From Arthrobacter alkaliphilus (GTDB taxonomy: Bacteria; Actinomycetota; Actinomycetes; Actinomycetales; Micrococcaceae): DNA of 64,000 nucleotides. Position numbers and translations under genes: made by a program. Positions within the stretch are counted from its first letter, which is position 1. The number at the start of each line of letters is the position of its first letter. The DNA is taken from positions 54,726 to 118,725 of the forward strand of contig NZ_JAKEEC010000010.1 in the NCBI RefSeq assembly GCF_021483235.1, read 5' to 3'. Shown piece after piece: positions 47,585 to 54,985 of this stretch. The notes below the pieces were generated by a model that was given only the letters and a program-made list of their open reading frames with translations, ran no database searches and was not told where the DNA came from.

Positions 47585-47936
47585 GATGAAATTCATCTGC
47601 ACTGATAAAAGGGGCCACACTTCGCGCGAGCTCTACACAATCACCCTTACACCGGATCGCGGTCAAGGGTCGAACCTGGTGGAGAACGCCATGGAACGCC
47701 TGAAAATACGCGGTATCCGGCCCGCAAAGCGCGGGGGATGGGTGCCTGGTGGTAGTGACCCCATTGTGATACTTCCATCCGGAGAGTTGGCCCCGACTAT
47801 CCCGATGAAGTGTCCAACCTGCCCCCGTAAAAGAGACTTGCCATACGTGGATGTGGTTTTCATCATGGAGAAGCTGCACGCGGACGGAGTGTCCAAAGTC
47901 GATTTGTCCTACCTACCTGATAAGCTACGTAGGTAG
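47565..47936 (+). CDS. Hypothetical phage-type protein
   Basis: 123 residues beginning at an ATG behind AAAAGGAGAG, overlapping the integrase end by 20 bases. The family is unknown. It has a C-terminal CPTCPRKRD pair of Cys and a final basic segment (DKLRR). The stop is the edge of a hairpin, CTACCTAC/GTAGGTAG (47909-47936). A role as directionality factor or DNA-binding protein is possible but not shown. Confidence 0.65.
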   Translation: MMQDDIEMKFICTDKRGHTSRELYTITLTPDRGQGSNLVENAMERLKIRGIRPAKRGGWVPGGSDPIVILPSGELAPTIPMKCPTCPRKRDLPYVDVVFIMEKLHADGVSKVDLSYLPDKLRR

Positions 47937-48050
47937 CTAGGAGACGAACGTTTCCTAAGAGTTATCGCGGGTCGTGAACTGCTTCAAGCAAACACGGGCA
48001 AGTCGGGTCTCCAGCCCGAGCAGTAGTTATGCCCGGAGGTTCACCCTCAA

Positions 48051-48278
48051 ATGTCCGCGATTTCCAAGCCCGTCGCCGCAGCACGCGGCCGTGTAGCCGC
48101 ACTTTCCCGCTCGCGTCCGGATGATGATCCGGAATTCATTGCAGCACGGCAGAACCTAAAAGCGCTCTCGCTTGAAGAGCAGATCCAGCGCACCGTTAAT
48201 AGCTGGCCCGAGTTGACCACCGATCAAATGGCGCGGTTGTCCGGGCTATTCCGTTCTGCGCGCGGTGATGCAGCATGA
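48051..48278 (+). CDS. Small hypothetical phage-type protein
   Basis: 75 residues, ATG behind CGGAGG. Basic at the start (ARGRVAALSRSR), then helical (LSLEEQIQRTVNSWPELTTDQMARLSGLF). It looks like small proteins encoded near replication genes in actinobacterial prophages. It overlaps the next gene by four bases (ATGA). It is a candidate excision factor by size and position. Confidence 0.6.
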   Translation: MSAISKPVAAARGRVAALSRSRPDDDPEFIAARQNLKALSLEEQIQRTVNSWPELTTDQMARLSGLFRSARGDAA

Positions 48279-48655
48279 AAAACACAACGCGCCCAGCTGG
48301 GGGGCCGGGCGCGTTGCTAGGTCTTGGGGGTGACCCAACTGTTGACTATGCCATTAATCCGGCTCCGACGCCAGAGCAACACGCCGGAATGCCGGCCGTG
48401 GAGCGCCCGCATTTGCCTAACGGACGCTCCACCAGACAATTGTCGCACGAGGCACTGACCGTCGCCCGGAACTTGCCGCCCGCCGCCATTTGGGCTGAGG
48501 TCCAGGCGTTCGCCGCTACATGCGGGTACGTCGTCTGTGGCAAGTGCCGCGAGTGCGGTTCACCCATCAGCGGAGCCGAATCACTCCACTCCGGCTTGGG
48601 CCGCGTCTGCCGACGCTGGGCACGCAAAGCCGCGCGGGAGCAGGTGACACGATGA
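48275..48655 (+). CDS. DUF6011-like zinc-ribbon protein
   Basis: 126 residues. The C-terminal half has CGKCRECGSPISGAESLHSGLGRVCRRW, a treble-clef-like pattern (C-x2-C ... C) seen in DUF6011 proteins of actinobacterial phages and plasmids. The N-terminal half is Pro/Gly-rich. It overlaps both neighbours by four bases, so the set is translated as a compact unit. Confidence 0.65.
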   Translation: MKNTTRPAGGPGALLGLGGDPTVDYAINPAPTPEQHAGMPAVERPHLPNGRSTRQLSHEALTVARNLPPAAIWAEVQAFAATCGYVVCGKCRECGSPISGAESLHSGLGRVCRRWARKAAREQVTR

Positions 48656-49386
48656 CTTGGCCGAAGTTCTCTGATGATTACGGAGACGACTGCTGGGGCC
48701 TGACCGACGCCGCTTTCCGGCTCCATACGGAGGCTCTCGTTTGGAACGGCCGCAAGCTGCTGGACTGCCGGATACCTAAGGAGGATCTGCCAAGATTCAG
48801 CAAGCGCCCAGAGGCTGCAGGTGAGCTTGTTGAAAAGGGCTGGTGGACCGACTTTGGCTCCTATTACGAGATCCTCCACCACGCGCAATACCAGCCGACC
48901 GCCGAGCAGGTTATGAGGCGTCAAGCCATTAGCCGGAAGAACGGGAGCAACGGCGGGCGTCCGAAAAAGAACCGGGAGACGTGGGCACGGCCAGAAACCC
49001 AGTCGGGAACCCAAGACGAAACCCAACAGAAAACCCAGCAGAAAACCAACATGGGTTTTGAAGGTGGAAACGACGATCAGGCCACCGAAACCAAAAACCC
49101 CGGAATTTCGGGGAGGAAAAACCCAGCTGGGAACCCATCTGGCAACCCAGAGGGACTGGAAGCCTTTAACAGAAGTAGTTCCTCGGTCGGTTCTGTGAAT
49201 CCCGAGGTTGAGAGGCAGTGGGGAATGACAGACGTAAGTCCTAATCGACCGCTGGTGGAAGGGGACCCCTGCTCGAGTCCCGGCTGCAATGGACGGTTGA
49301 GTCAGGGGCAGGCAACTAAAGGTTCGGCAATCTGTCTGGACTGCGAGTGGAACGCAAGCAAGTCGCGAGTTCCAGAAACCGTGTGA
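48652..49386 (+). CDS. Phage replication-type protein (DnaD/HTH-like N-terminus)
   Basis: 244 residues from ATG in the ATGA overlap. Residues 1-100 (MTWPKFSDDYGDDCWGLTDA, then RLHTEALVWNGRKLLDCRIP) match the winged-helix region found in phage replisome organisers and similar actinophage replication proteins. The middle is low-complexity, Gln/Thr/Asn/Gly-rich, with repeats (ETQ, NPAGNPSGNPEG). A C-terminal CSSPGCNGRL..CLDC cluster looks zinc-binding. It is probably the element's replication initiator or helicase loader, by inference. Confidence 0.6.
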   Translation: MTWPKFSDDYGDDCWGLTDAAFRLHTEALVWNGRKLLDCRIPKEDLPRFSKRPEAAGELVEKGWWTDFGSYYEILHHAQYQPTAEQVMRRQAISRKNGSNGGRPKKNRETWARPETQSGTQDETQQKTQQKTNMGFEGGNDDQATETKNPGISGRKNPAGNPSGNPEGLEAFNRSSSSVGSVNPEVERQWGMTDVSPNRPLVEGDPCSSPGCNGRLSQGQATKGSAICLDCEWNASKSRVPETV

Positions 49387-49411
49387 TCTTCCAAGGAAAG
49401 GAAATTACTTC

Positions 49412-49693
49412 ATGATCACCACACCAGCAGACCGAGGCGGGTCTGAACCCATTGCACTTCCAGCCGACGACTACCGGCGAGTGATCGCGCTGGCACGCGC
49501 ATTGTGCACGGCCGACGTTGACGGCTTCGTGGCACTTCAGCCCACCGAGCCAGGGCAAGCACACTCCATGATGCTCGCGGCCGTTTCGGTCATCGCCGCG
49601 TTGGCCAGTGATGACCGGCTCAACGGGGCCGAGACCGAGCTAGCACGGGTCCTTGCCGCCACGTTGAAGCTTGAAGCAGGGAACACACCATGA
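49412..49693 (+). CDS. Hypothetical protein, 93 residues
   Basis: Start ATG with AAGGAAAGGA upstream. Alpha-helical, acidic, without Cys; the sequence IALARALCTADVDGFVALQP is not one I can assign. The stop overlaps the next small gene's ATG by four bases. Likely part of the early operon. Confidence 0.6.
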   Translation: MITTPADRGGSEPIALPADDYRRVIALARALCTADVDGFVALQPTEPGQAHSMMLAAVSVIAALASDDRLNGAETELARVLAATLKLEAGNTP

Positions 49694-49869
49694 CCCCGCA
49701 CATCACGGTGCACGGACTCGACCTTGGGGGAGATTTCCGCGAACACTGCGGACCGAGAGGCTTCCCGTTTTTTGAGGCAGGGCGAACGGACGACCGCGCC
49801 GTCATCCGTTCTCTCTCTCCGAAAAATCGCAAAAATGTTGTGGCGGGGTGGTTTCCGTGGAGCGTGTGA
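49690..49869 (+). CDS. Hypothetical small protein, 59 residues
   Basis: Begins at ATG in the ATGA overlap with the preceding gene and is open to TGA at 49867. The product (MTPHITVHGLDLGGDF...) has no recognised family. The four-base overlap with the upstream gene supports it, but the 22-base overlap with the next gene in another frame leaves it uncertain. Confidence 0.45.
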   Translation: MTPHITVHGLDLGGDFREHCGPRGFPFFEAGRTDDRAVIRSLSPKNRKNVVAGWFPWSV

Positions 49870-50282
49870 TCCGTACGGAGCCGGGCTTCAAGCATGGTGC
49901 TACGGGGTACCGCAATGGTTGCCGTTGCGATACCTGCCGTGCCGGGCACCGGGAGCGGAACGCGGCCGGCCGGGCGAAGGCAAAGGCGGCTTTGCCTAGT
50001 CCCGTCCGGGGGCCGGTCGAACGGGTGGTGCGGCGCGAGTTGAACGAATCTGCGGCGTTCACGCCGCCTTGGTCGGGCACGTTGCGGGCTTTGGCGATCC
50101 GAACGGCCAGGGCTGTCGATAACGCGCCTGCTGAACGGCTATCCCCGCTCATTGCACGATTGGTGCGGCTTCTGGGGCAGATCCGCCCTGATGGTGCCGT
50201 TTCTCGTGTTCCTGAGCCGAGATCCGTGGGTGATGAGGCTGAGGATTTCGTCAACGGGCTACGCAAGTTTGGGAACCAGTGA
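49848..50282 (+). CDS. Small Cys/His-motif phage protein
   Basis: 144 residues from GTG; another GTG at 49857 has a better Shine-Dalgarno distance (GGGTGG). It contains HGATGYRNGCRCDTCRAGH, the H..GY..GC.C..CR motif widespread in small proteins of actinobacterial phages, probably a zinc-binding element. The second half is helical. By position, between replication and capsid genes, it might do the job of a packaging or DNA-binding protein, but that is conjecture. Confidence 0.6.
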   Translation: MVSVERVIRTEPGFKHGATGYRNGCRCDTCRAGHRERNAAGRAKAKAALPSPVRGPVERVVRRELNESAAFTPPWSGTLRALAIRTARAVDNAPAERLSPLIARLVRLLGQIRPDGAVSRVPEPRSVGDEAEDFVNGLRKFGNQ

Positions 50283-50578
50283 CTAATCACATAGTTGTCA
50301 TTCGAAAGAGTAGAAAGAGTAGAATATGAGGCAAGAGAAGGCCGAAAGTCCGGCGGATCGGGGCAGCGCGAAACGCACCCCTCCCGGATTTCTTCTTGAG
50401 TCGCAGCGGCGGATGCAGGGGCGAGGCCACCTTCCCACCGTGGCGCGGCAACTAGTGAGCGGCACTAGCAGGCAGCGCGAAACGCACCTGGGACCACCAG
50501 TGGCACGTACGTGCCAAATTTCCCCATCATTTATGGTGCCCCCGTTGCGTGTGCACTCGTTTTGAAAGTGTGATTCCA
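50283..50578 (+). promoter_or_regulatory. Control region ahead of the capsid gene
   Basis: This 296-base stretch holds no convincing gene; a short open frame (50326-50565) lacks family signals. It contains a tandem AGAGTAGAA repeat (50307-50324), an 18-base direct repeat GGCAGCGCGAAACGCACC at 50362 and 50471, a CTAGTG/CACTAG hairpin (50452-50468) and a perfect 16-base palindrome TGGCACGTACGTGCCA (50501-50516). This looks like a protein-binding or late-promoter region. Confidence 0.6.
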
Positions 50579-51877
50579 ATGCCCAAGACCATGCGTGAAA
50601 TGCTGAACGAGCGAAAGGCAGAGCTTAAGGCTGCTGCGGCCGCTCTGATCGAAACGGCCGAAGCGGAGAAGCGAGAGCTTTCTGACGCGGAAGAGGCCGA
50701 GTTCCAACGGATTATGGAAGCTGGCGACTCGATTGAGCGGCAGTTGGACCGTGCCGCCGAGTTCAACGAGCAGTACCGCCGTGCCCAGGAGACCTTTGCC
50801 GGTGGCGGCACGGAAGCCCGGGCGGCCAAGTTTGTGAATCTGGGCACTGGGGCCCCTGCTCTCCGGTCGAACCAGTTGTTCGGTGAGCATGAACTGGTTA
50901 TGGCGCACCGCGAGAACCGGCGCTTGGGCGACGAGGCGGCAATGGCCACGTTTGGCGGTCCCGCCGAATTCCTGCGCAGCCTCTCGACAACCGGCGCTTC
51001 GGCCGTTGTGCCTACCGTCTGGTCCTCGCAAATCATCGACATCGCCCGGAACAACGCGGCGGTCCTAAAGGCCGGGGCCACGCTGCTGCCGATGGATGCC
51101 AACACGGTCCAGGTTGGGCGCCTGACGGGCGACGTTACGGCCGCGTTCCGCGCTGAAGGTTCGGCTATCGCGGCTTCGGACCCCACATTCGATAACGTGA
51201 CGCTCACCGCGAAGTCCATGAACGCGCTTGTCACGATGTCCCTGGAATGGTTCGAGGATGCCCCGAACGCGGATCAGCTGGTGCTCAACAGCATCGGCAA
51301 AGCGATTGGCCTGATGCTGGACAAGGTGGCGCTGTACGGCGGTATCACGTCGGGTGCTGGTTCGATCAACCTTCCGACGCCGCCTAACCCGCGTGGCGTC
51401 CTGGCTGCGCTCAACGCAAACCGGCCGGCCAACGTGCTGGGCGGCGGTGCTGCGAACGGCACGACGATCACGAGCTATGACGAGCTTATTGATCTCGATT
51501 TCACGGTCGAGAACCTCAACGAGCAGCCTACGGGGCTGATCTTGCCGACGCGTCTTCAGCAGAAGTATGCCAAGTTCAAGGACACTACGAACCAGCCGCT
51601 GCGTGTGCCGGACGCGCTCCGGGATCTTCCGTTTTACGCGTCCAATCAAGTCGCCAGCGGCATGACCCAAGGCACCATGACCGGCATTGCCGCTGATGCG
51701 TTCGTTGGGGACTGGACTGAACTGATCATCGGGCAGCGCATGGAGCTTCGGATTCAGTTCCTTCAAGAGCGGTACGCGGAACTTGGCCAACTTGGTTTCG
51801 TTGCAACATGGCGCGGCGACGTGCAACCGGCCCGCACGAGCGCGTTTGCCGTTTACCGGTACCTCGGAGGCTTGTAA
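50579..51877 (+). CDS. HK97-fold major capsid protein
   Basis: 432 residues from ATG (a GTG ten codons earlier is possible). The N-terminal ~70 residues are a charged coiled coil (delta domain-like: LNERKAELKAAAAALIETAE). The core has the HK97 signature regions: ASAVVPTVWSSQIID near residue 139, LEWFEDAPNADQLV near residue 223, and a C-terminal ALAVYR-like ending (FAVYRYLGGL). No prohead protease gene is present nearby, so delta-domain removal is doubtful. Codon use and GC are like the rest of the element. Confidence 0.9.
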   Translation: MPKTMREMLNERKAELKAAAAALIETAEAEKRELSDAEEAEFQRIMEAGDSIERQLDRAAEFNEQYRRAQETFAGGGTEARAAKFVNLGTGAPALRSNQLFGEHELVMAHRENRRLGDEAAMATFGGPAEFLRSLSTTGASAVVPTVWSSQIIDIARNNAAVLKAGATLLPMDANTVQVGRLTGDVTAAFRAEGSAIAASDPTFDNVTLTAKSMNALVTMSLEWFEDAPNADQLVLNSIGKAIGLMLDKVALYGGITSGAGSINLPTPPNPRGVLAALNANRPANVLGGGAANGTTITSYDELIDLDFTVENLNEQPTGLILPTRLQQKYAKFKDTTNQPLRVPDALRDLPFYASNQVASGMTQGTMTGIAADAFVGDWTELIIGQRMELRIQFLQERYAELGQLGFVATWRGDVQPARTSAFAVYRYLGGL

Positions 51878-51880
51878 GCC

Positions 51881-52108
51881 ATGACATTGCGCGTGTGGCC
51901 CGTCCACAGCTTCCCGGACCTACCCGGGGATCTGCGGAATGAGGCAATCAGCGAACACGAGCGGGTGCGGTTGCGCAATGGCACGCCCATTGTTGACCCG
52001 CCCCCGAAGAACGCCCGCCGCATCATGAACCTGACAGACCCGAACGGCAAACCCGTGGTGTTCATGCCCGGCGAAACGCTGCCGGCATGGGCGTTGCCTT
52101 ACAGGTAG
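51881..52108 (+). CDS. Small capsid-linked protein A
   Basis: 75 residues, ATG three bases after the capsid stop. The C-terminal half is GKPVVFMPGETLPAWALPYR. The same pattern (G.xVVF.P.E.LP.xA) appears in the next gene, so the two are probably paralogues. A head-decoration or head-completion role is inferred from position only. Confidence 0.6.
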   Translation: MTLRVWPVHSFPDLPGDLRNEAISEHERVRLRNGTPIVDPPPKNARRIMNLTDPNGKPVVFMPGETLPAWALPYR

Positions 52109-52124
52109 GAGAAGAGAGCGAATC

Positions 52125-52364
52125 ATGCTGAAAAACGATGACCTGGCTGACGGTGTTCCGTTCAAGGGCAGGAGCATTGCGCGGGACTACGTCTATTGTG
52201 TTCACCCTGAAACCGGCCTTGAAGTCGTGTTTGTGCCCGCTGAGGCTCTTCCTGATTTCGCGGCGGCGGTCCAGGAAGCCAACGGGCAGGGCAACAGCGA
52301 ACTTGTTGCTTCTGAAACCAAGCCCGTGGCACCAAAGGGCAACCGGCCCGTGAGGGACGGTTAA
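52125..52364 (+). CDS. Small capsid-linked protein B
   Basis: 79 residues behind AGGAGAAGAG. Its middle, GLEVVFVPAEALPDFAAAV, resembles the end of protein A. The C-terminal segment is Lys/Pro-rich. Function unknown; it ends the rightward run that begins at the integrase. Confidence 0.6.
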   Translation: MLKNDDLADGVPFKGRSIARDYVYCVHPETGLEVVFVPAEALPDFAAAVQEANGQGNSELVASETKPVAPKGNRPVRDG

Positions 52365-52471
52365 GGGGGCGTCAACGCCGCCGTGTGTCGGGCGCAGACA
52401 TCCGGCACACGGAACGATGGCCCAATAAACGGGCGGACTCTTTCACCGCTCGGGCCAGCGCCTCGAACAAG

Positions 52472-52511
52472 GCAGTGCTGCCCGTGTAAGGGTCTCCACG
52501 GGCGGCACTGC
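52472..52511. terminator. Hairpin between the capsid run and the cargo genes
   Basis: Arms GCAGTGCTGCCCGTG and CACGGGCGGCACTGC differ at one position (14 of 15 pairs, one wobble), loop TAAGGGTCTC, then TTTGGG. A second hairpin CCGTGTG/CACACGG lies at 52381-52412. They separate converging genes. Confidence 0.75.
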
Positions 52512-52536
52512 TTTGGGTCTGGGCGAGTTAAGAAAG

Positions 52537-52926
52537 TCAGCGTACGGTCGGGCTTGTATGGACCGAGCCGTCCTTGCCTCGTTCGACAACACAGTCGATA
52601 CGCCGGAAGCTTCCGCCCGTGTTGAGGTCAACGAGCGTTACTTTCCCATCAAGCGCAATGCGCGTGTCGGTTCGTGACGTCACTGTGAAGTCTTCGGTTC
52701 TGCCGACGATGTGCTTGCCGTGAGCTTGGTACTCCAATTGCAGTTCCCCGATGCAACTCCCGGCAGCGGCCCCGTCAGTCATATCCAACGGGGTTTTGCT
52801 GGGGTCTTTGGCAAGTGCGATTGAACACTGGGCCACCAAGACCGCGATCAGCGCCGCCACGGCCACGAGTAACCATCTAAGCGTGCTGTTTCGTTTGGGC
52901 CGCGCGCTGCCCCCAATTGCAGTCAT
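52537..52926 (-). CDS. Secreted or membrane-anchored hypothetical protein
   Basis: 129 residues from the ATG at 52926; an ATG two codons earlier is possible. A hydrophobic segment (WLLVAVAALIAVLVAQCSIALA) near residues 17-38 could be a signal peptide or anchor; the AQCS site is not a good lipobox. Two Cys in the mature part (SCIGEL, IDCVVE) could form a disulfide. A promoter places the transcript start at about the ATG. No family recognised. Confidence 0.6.
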   Translation of the reverse strand: MTAIGGSARPKRNSTLRWLLVAVAALIAVLVAQCSIALAKDPSKTPLDMTDGAAAGSCIGELQLEYQAHGKHIVGRTEDFTVTSRTDTRIALDGKVTLVDLNTGGSFRRIDCVVERGKDGSVHTSPTVR

Positions 52927-52932
52927 GGCCAT

Positions 52933-52960
52933 ATCATAGGGCGACGGTGCACCATGCGAA
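52933..52960 (-). promoter_or_regulatory. Promoter of the secreted hypothetical gene
   Basis: On the reverse strand TTCGCA-N17-TATGAT ends six to seven bases before the ATG at 52926, so the mRNA is predicted to be leaderless. Confidence 0.6.
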
Positions 52961-52978
52961 GGCGCGGGGAACGCGGTT

Positions 52979-53007
52979 TTTTGGATCTGTAGCCCAAGGC
53001 CTAAAGT
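52979..53007 (+). promoter_or_regulatory. Promoter of the beta-helix protein gene
   Basis: TTTTGG-N17-TAAAGT, with the -10 ending seven bases before ATG 53015. A leaderless transcript starting at the ATG is predicted, as for the divergent neighbour. Confidence 0.5.
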
Positions 53008-53014
53008 TTTGCCT

Positions 53015-54241
53015 ATGTCGAATGCCGCGCCGCGCCCACCGATGAAGCTCTCTCGCGTCTTTCTGTTGGGTTTCTTGGCCTCTGTGGGTACGGTTGGTGC
53101 CCTGATTTGGGCTTTCGCGGCGTATGAAGCAAAGGATCTCATCCCCTTCTTCCATAGCCCCCGGATGAGCCAGGAAACGTGGTTTGAGATAATCCGAAAC
53201 GCCGTTACGACCGGCGCGGCCCTGGGCGTCGGGGTGACGCTGTTCTTCTCATACCGGAGGCAGCAGACCGCAGAAGAGACTCAGCGGATCGGTGCCGAGG
53301 CTCATCTAACTGCGTCGAAAGCACAAGAAACAGCAGCGAAGGCCCTCGAACTAGCAAACAAGCAGCATGGTTTGGACCAGGACCGGCGCAGGGACTCCGT
53401 GACGGCTGAGCTGCGCTCACGGTATGTCAAGACTGCGGAACAGCTGGGTTCGGACCACTTGGCGATCAAGCTCGCCGGCATTTATAGCTTGGCGGCCTTG
53501 GCCGACGACTGGGCGGAGATTGGTAACCATGACGAGCGCCAAGTTTGTATCGACCTTCTAGCCGCATATTTCCGTTCCGCCCACCCTCTTCAGTCTGATG
53601 TCAGGACGACAACCCTAGATGTGCTAATGGCGCGCCTGCAGGGCGACACACCCGAAAAGAAATATTGGGGACGGTCGTCGATTACCTTGACCAATCCTGG
53701 GGAGATGCCGAGCATCAAGGGAATAACGCTGCGCGAAGGCGGCCAGCTGACGATTAGCCAGGCGTCGAAGGGCTCACGGTTCGTTGCGATTTCGCGTGTC
53801 GTGCTCGACGGCGGATCCCTTTCACTGGAGAACTTTCTCAGCTTCAAGGGAACGCTTCATGTCGGTGATGCCACGCTCAGTAGCGGTAAAATGAGACTCT
53901 CCCTTGGCAGCCCGGCAATTCAGGTTCAGCCTGAGGAACGCGGCTCAATTGTATTCCGGCGCGTAACGCTTGACGGATCAGACCTCACAATTGTTACGAA
54001 TGGCCATGCGGTTAAATTCATTGAATGCGTATTCAATTCCGGGAATCTTTTTGTCAGCGCTGGCGATGGGCCGGTCCTTTTCCGAGAATGCCGTTTCGAG
54101 GGCAACGTGTTCGAGCGAGCAGACTGGATGGGATCTGGCCGCCCCGTGTCCACTACTGTCCTGGCGGTCGAAAATTGCAGCTTCCGACCGAGTGTTCCCA
54201 TCCTTGAGCCGCACAGCGGGCTTGCAAGTCCTGAGAGCTAA
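53015..54241 (+). CDS. Two-TM membrane protein with AEQLGSD domain and beta-helix C-terminus
   Basis: 408 residues. Two membrane segments (FLLGFLASVGTVGALIWAFA, near residues 15-35, and AVTTGAALGVGVTLFFSY near 63-80) enclose a short loop. A helical, Ala-rich segment follows with RYVKTAEQLGSDHLAIKLAGIYSLAALADDW, a motif seen before pentapeptide/beta-helix domains in many actinobacterial cargo genes. The last ~200 residues (VVLDGGSLSL..VTLDGSDLTI..CVFNSGNLFV..CRFEGN) look like a right-handed parallel beta-helix. An antiphage or superinfection-exclusion role is possible, not shown. Confidence 0.7.
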   Translation: MSNAAPRPPMKLSRVFLLGFLASVGTVGALIWAFAAYEAKDLIPFFHSPRMSQETWFEIIRNAVTTGAALGVGVTLFFSYRRQQTAEETQRIGAEAHLTASKAQETAAKALELANKQHGLDQDRRRDSVTAELRSRYVKTAEQLGSDHLAIKLAGIYSLAALADDWAEIGNHDERQVCIDLLAAYFRSAHPLQSDVRTTTLDVLMARLQGDTPEKKYWGRSSITLTNPGEMPSIKGITLREGGQLTISQASKGSRFVAISRVVLDGGSLSLENFLSFKGTLHVGDATLSSGKMRLSLGSPAIQVQPEERGSIVFRRVTLDGSDLTIVTNGHAVKFIECVFNSGNLFVSAGDGPVLFRECRFEGNVFERADWMGSGRPVSTTVLAVENCSFRPSVPILEPHSGLASPES

Positions 54242-54411
54242 CGTCGTCTTCCTAGTCTGAACGACAAACCGGGCAGGATGCGGATGGTTACCCGGCCGCG
54301 ACTGCTGATGGTCACTGGACCGACACGTTCCGAGACTGACGCGCCAGACTTGGACAGATTCACGGCGGTATTTTTCCCGGCCTTGATGCGCTTGCGGAAG
54401 ACGAAACCCAT
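54238..54411 (-). CDS. DUF4236 family small protein
   Basis: 57 residues: MGFVFRKRIKAGKNTAVNLS followed by KSGASVSERVG and a beta-rich tail. It matches the DUF4236 pattern MGFRFRKR..NLSKSG..VS. Function unknown. It starts three bases after the stop of the upstream reverse-strand gene, so the two are one operon; its stop overlaps the stop of the beta-helix gene (convergent). Confidence 0.75.
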   Translation of the reverse strand: MGFVFRKRIKAGKNTAVNLSKSGASVSERVGPVTISSRGRVTIRILPGLSFRLGRRR

Positions 54412-54414
54412 GGC

Positions 54415-54954
54415 TCAGCCTCTCAGCGCGTGATGGAGTTGTACAGCCCCTGCCGTGGCGGATTTGGCGAGGGTTGCCAGTTCATGCGTATTTAGCGGCC
54501 GGCGGTCATCTCCGACGTACAGGTAAACGGCCGGTTCGCCTATGTGCAGCTCGCCTGCGGGGTCGGCCCAGTCCGTCTGTTCGAGAATCAGCTCGAACGC
54601 TGTGGTTCTGGGGGAGATCCGCATTTCATGGGTGCAGACATCGCCGGTTTCGTCGCTCAGTGAATAAGTGCGCGTCGCCCAGGCGGGGCGGGGCGTGCGA
54701 AACAGGAATCCGGGCTGAACGACCATGAGAATTCCGTACCTCTCCCGGCCGGTCATGGCTTGGAGTCGCGACGTTGATATTTGGGCGTAAGCCCGAAGGA
54801 TGTTCCAGCCCAACGAGTTGCGCTCAATCTCACGGTAAGGGCTGGATTCAGCCCATTCCCTGGCGTTGGCGATGAACATCGTGGCGCGTTCGATGTCCAA
54901 GCCGTAGTCCGCGCCGGGATCGACAAAATTGCTGGTTTGCTGGGTGGTGTCCAT
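54415..54954 (-). CDS. Hypothetical protein at the right end of the element
   Basis: 179 residues; ATG behind AAGGACAAGG. The N-terminal segment is acidic (DPGADYGLDIERATMFIANAREWAESSPY), the C-terminal half is beta-rich. No family recognised. A GATAAT -10-like sequence lies in the P arm at 54983, inside attR, so the promoter would be affected by excision. It might encode immunity, but there is no evidence. Confidence 0.65.
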   Translation of the reverse strand: MDTTQQTSNFVDPGADYGLDIERATMFIANAREWAESSPYREIERNSLGWNILRAYAQISTSRLQAMTGRERYGILMVVQPGFLFRTPRPAWATRTYSLSDETGDVCTHEMRISPRTTAFELILEQTDWADPAGELHIGEPAVYLYVGDDRRPLNTHELATLAKSATAGAVQLHHALRG

Positions 54955-54985
54955 GGCCTTGTCCTTCTTTGTCCATTGGGTAATT

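Noticed and set aside
50326..50565. A 79-residue frame ahead of the capsid, possibly a small terminase
   Set aside because: It lies across direct repeats and a palindrome, shows no terminase motifs and has no clear ribosome binding site. Listed as a control region.
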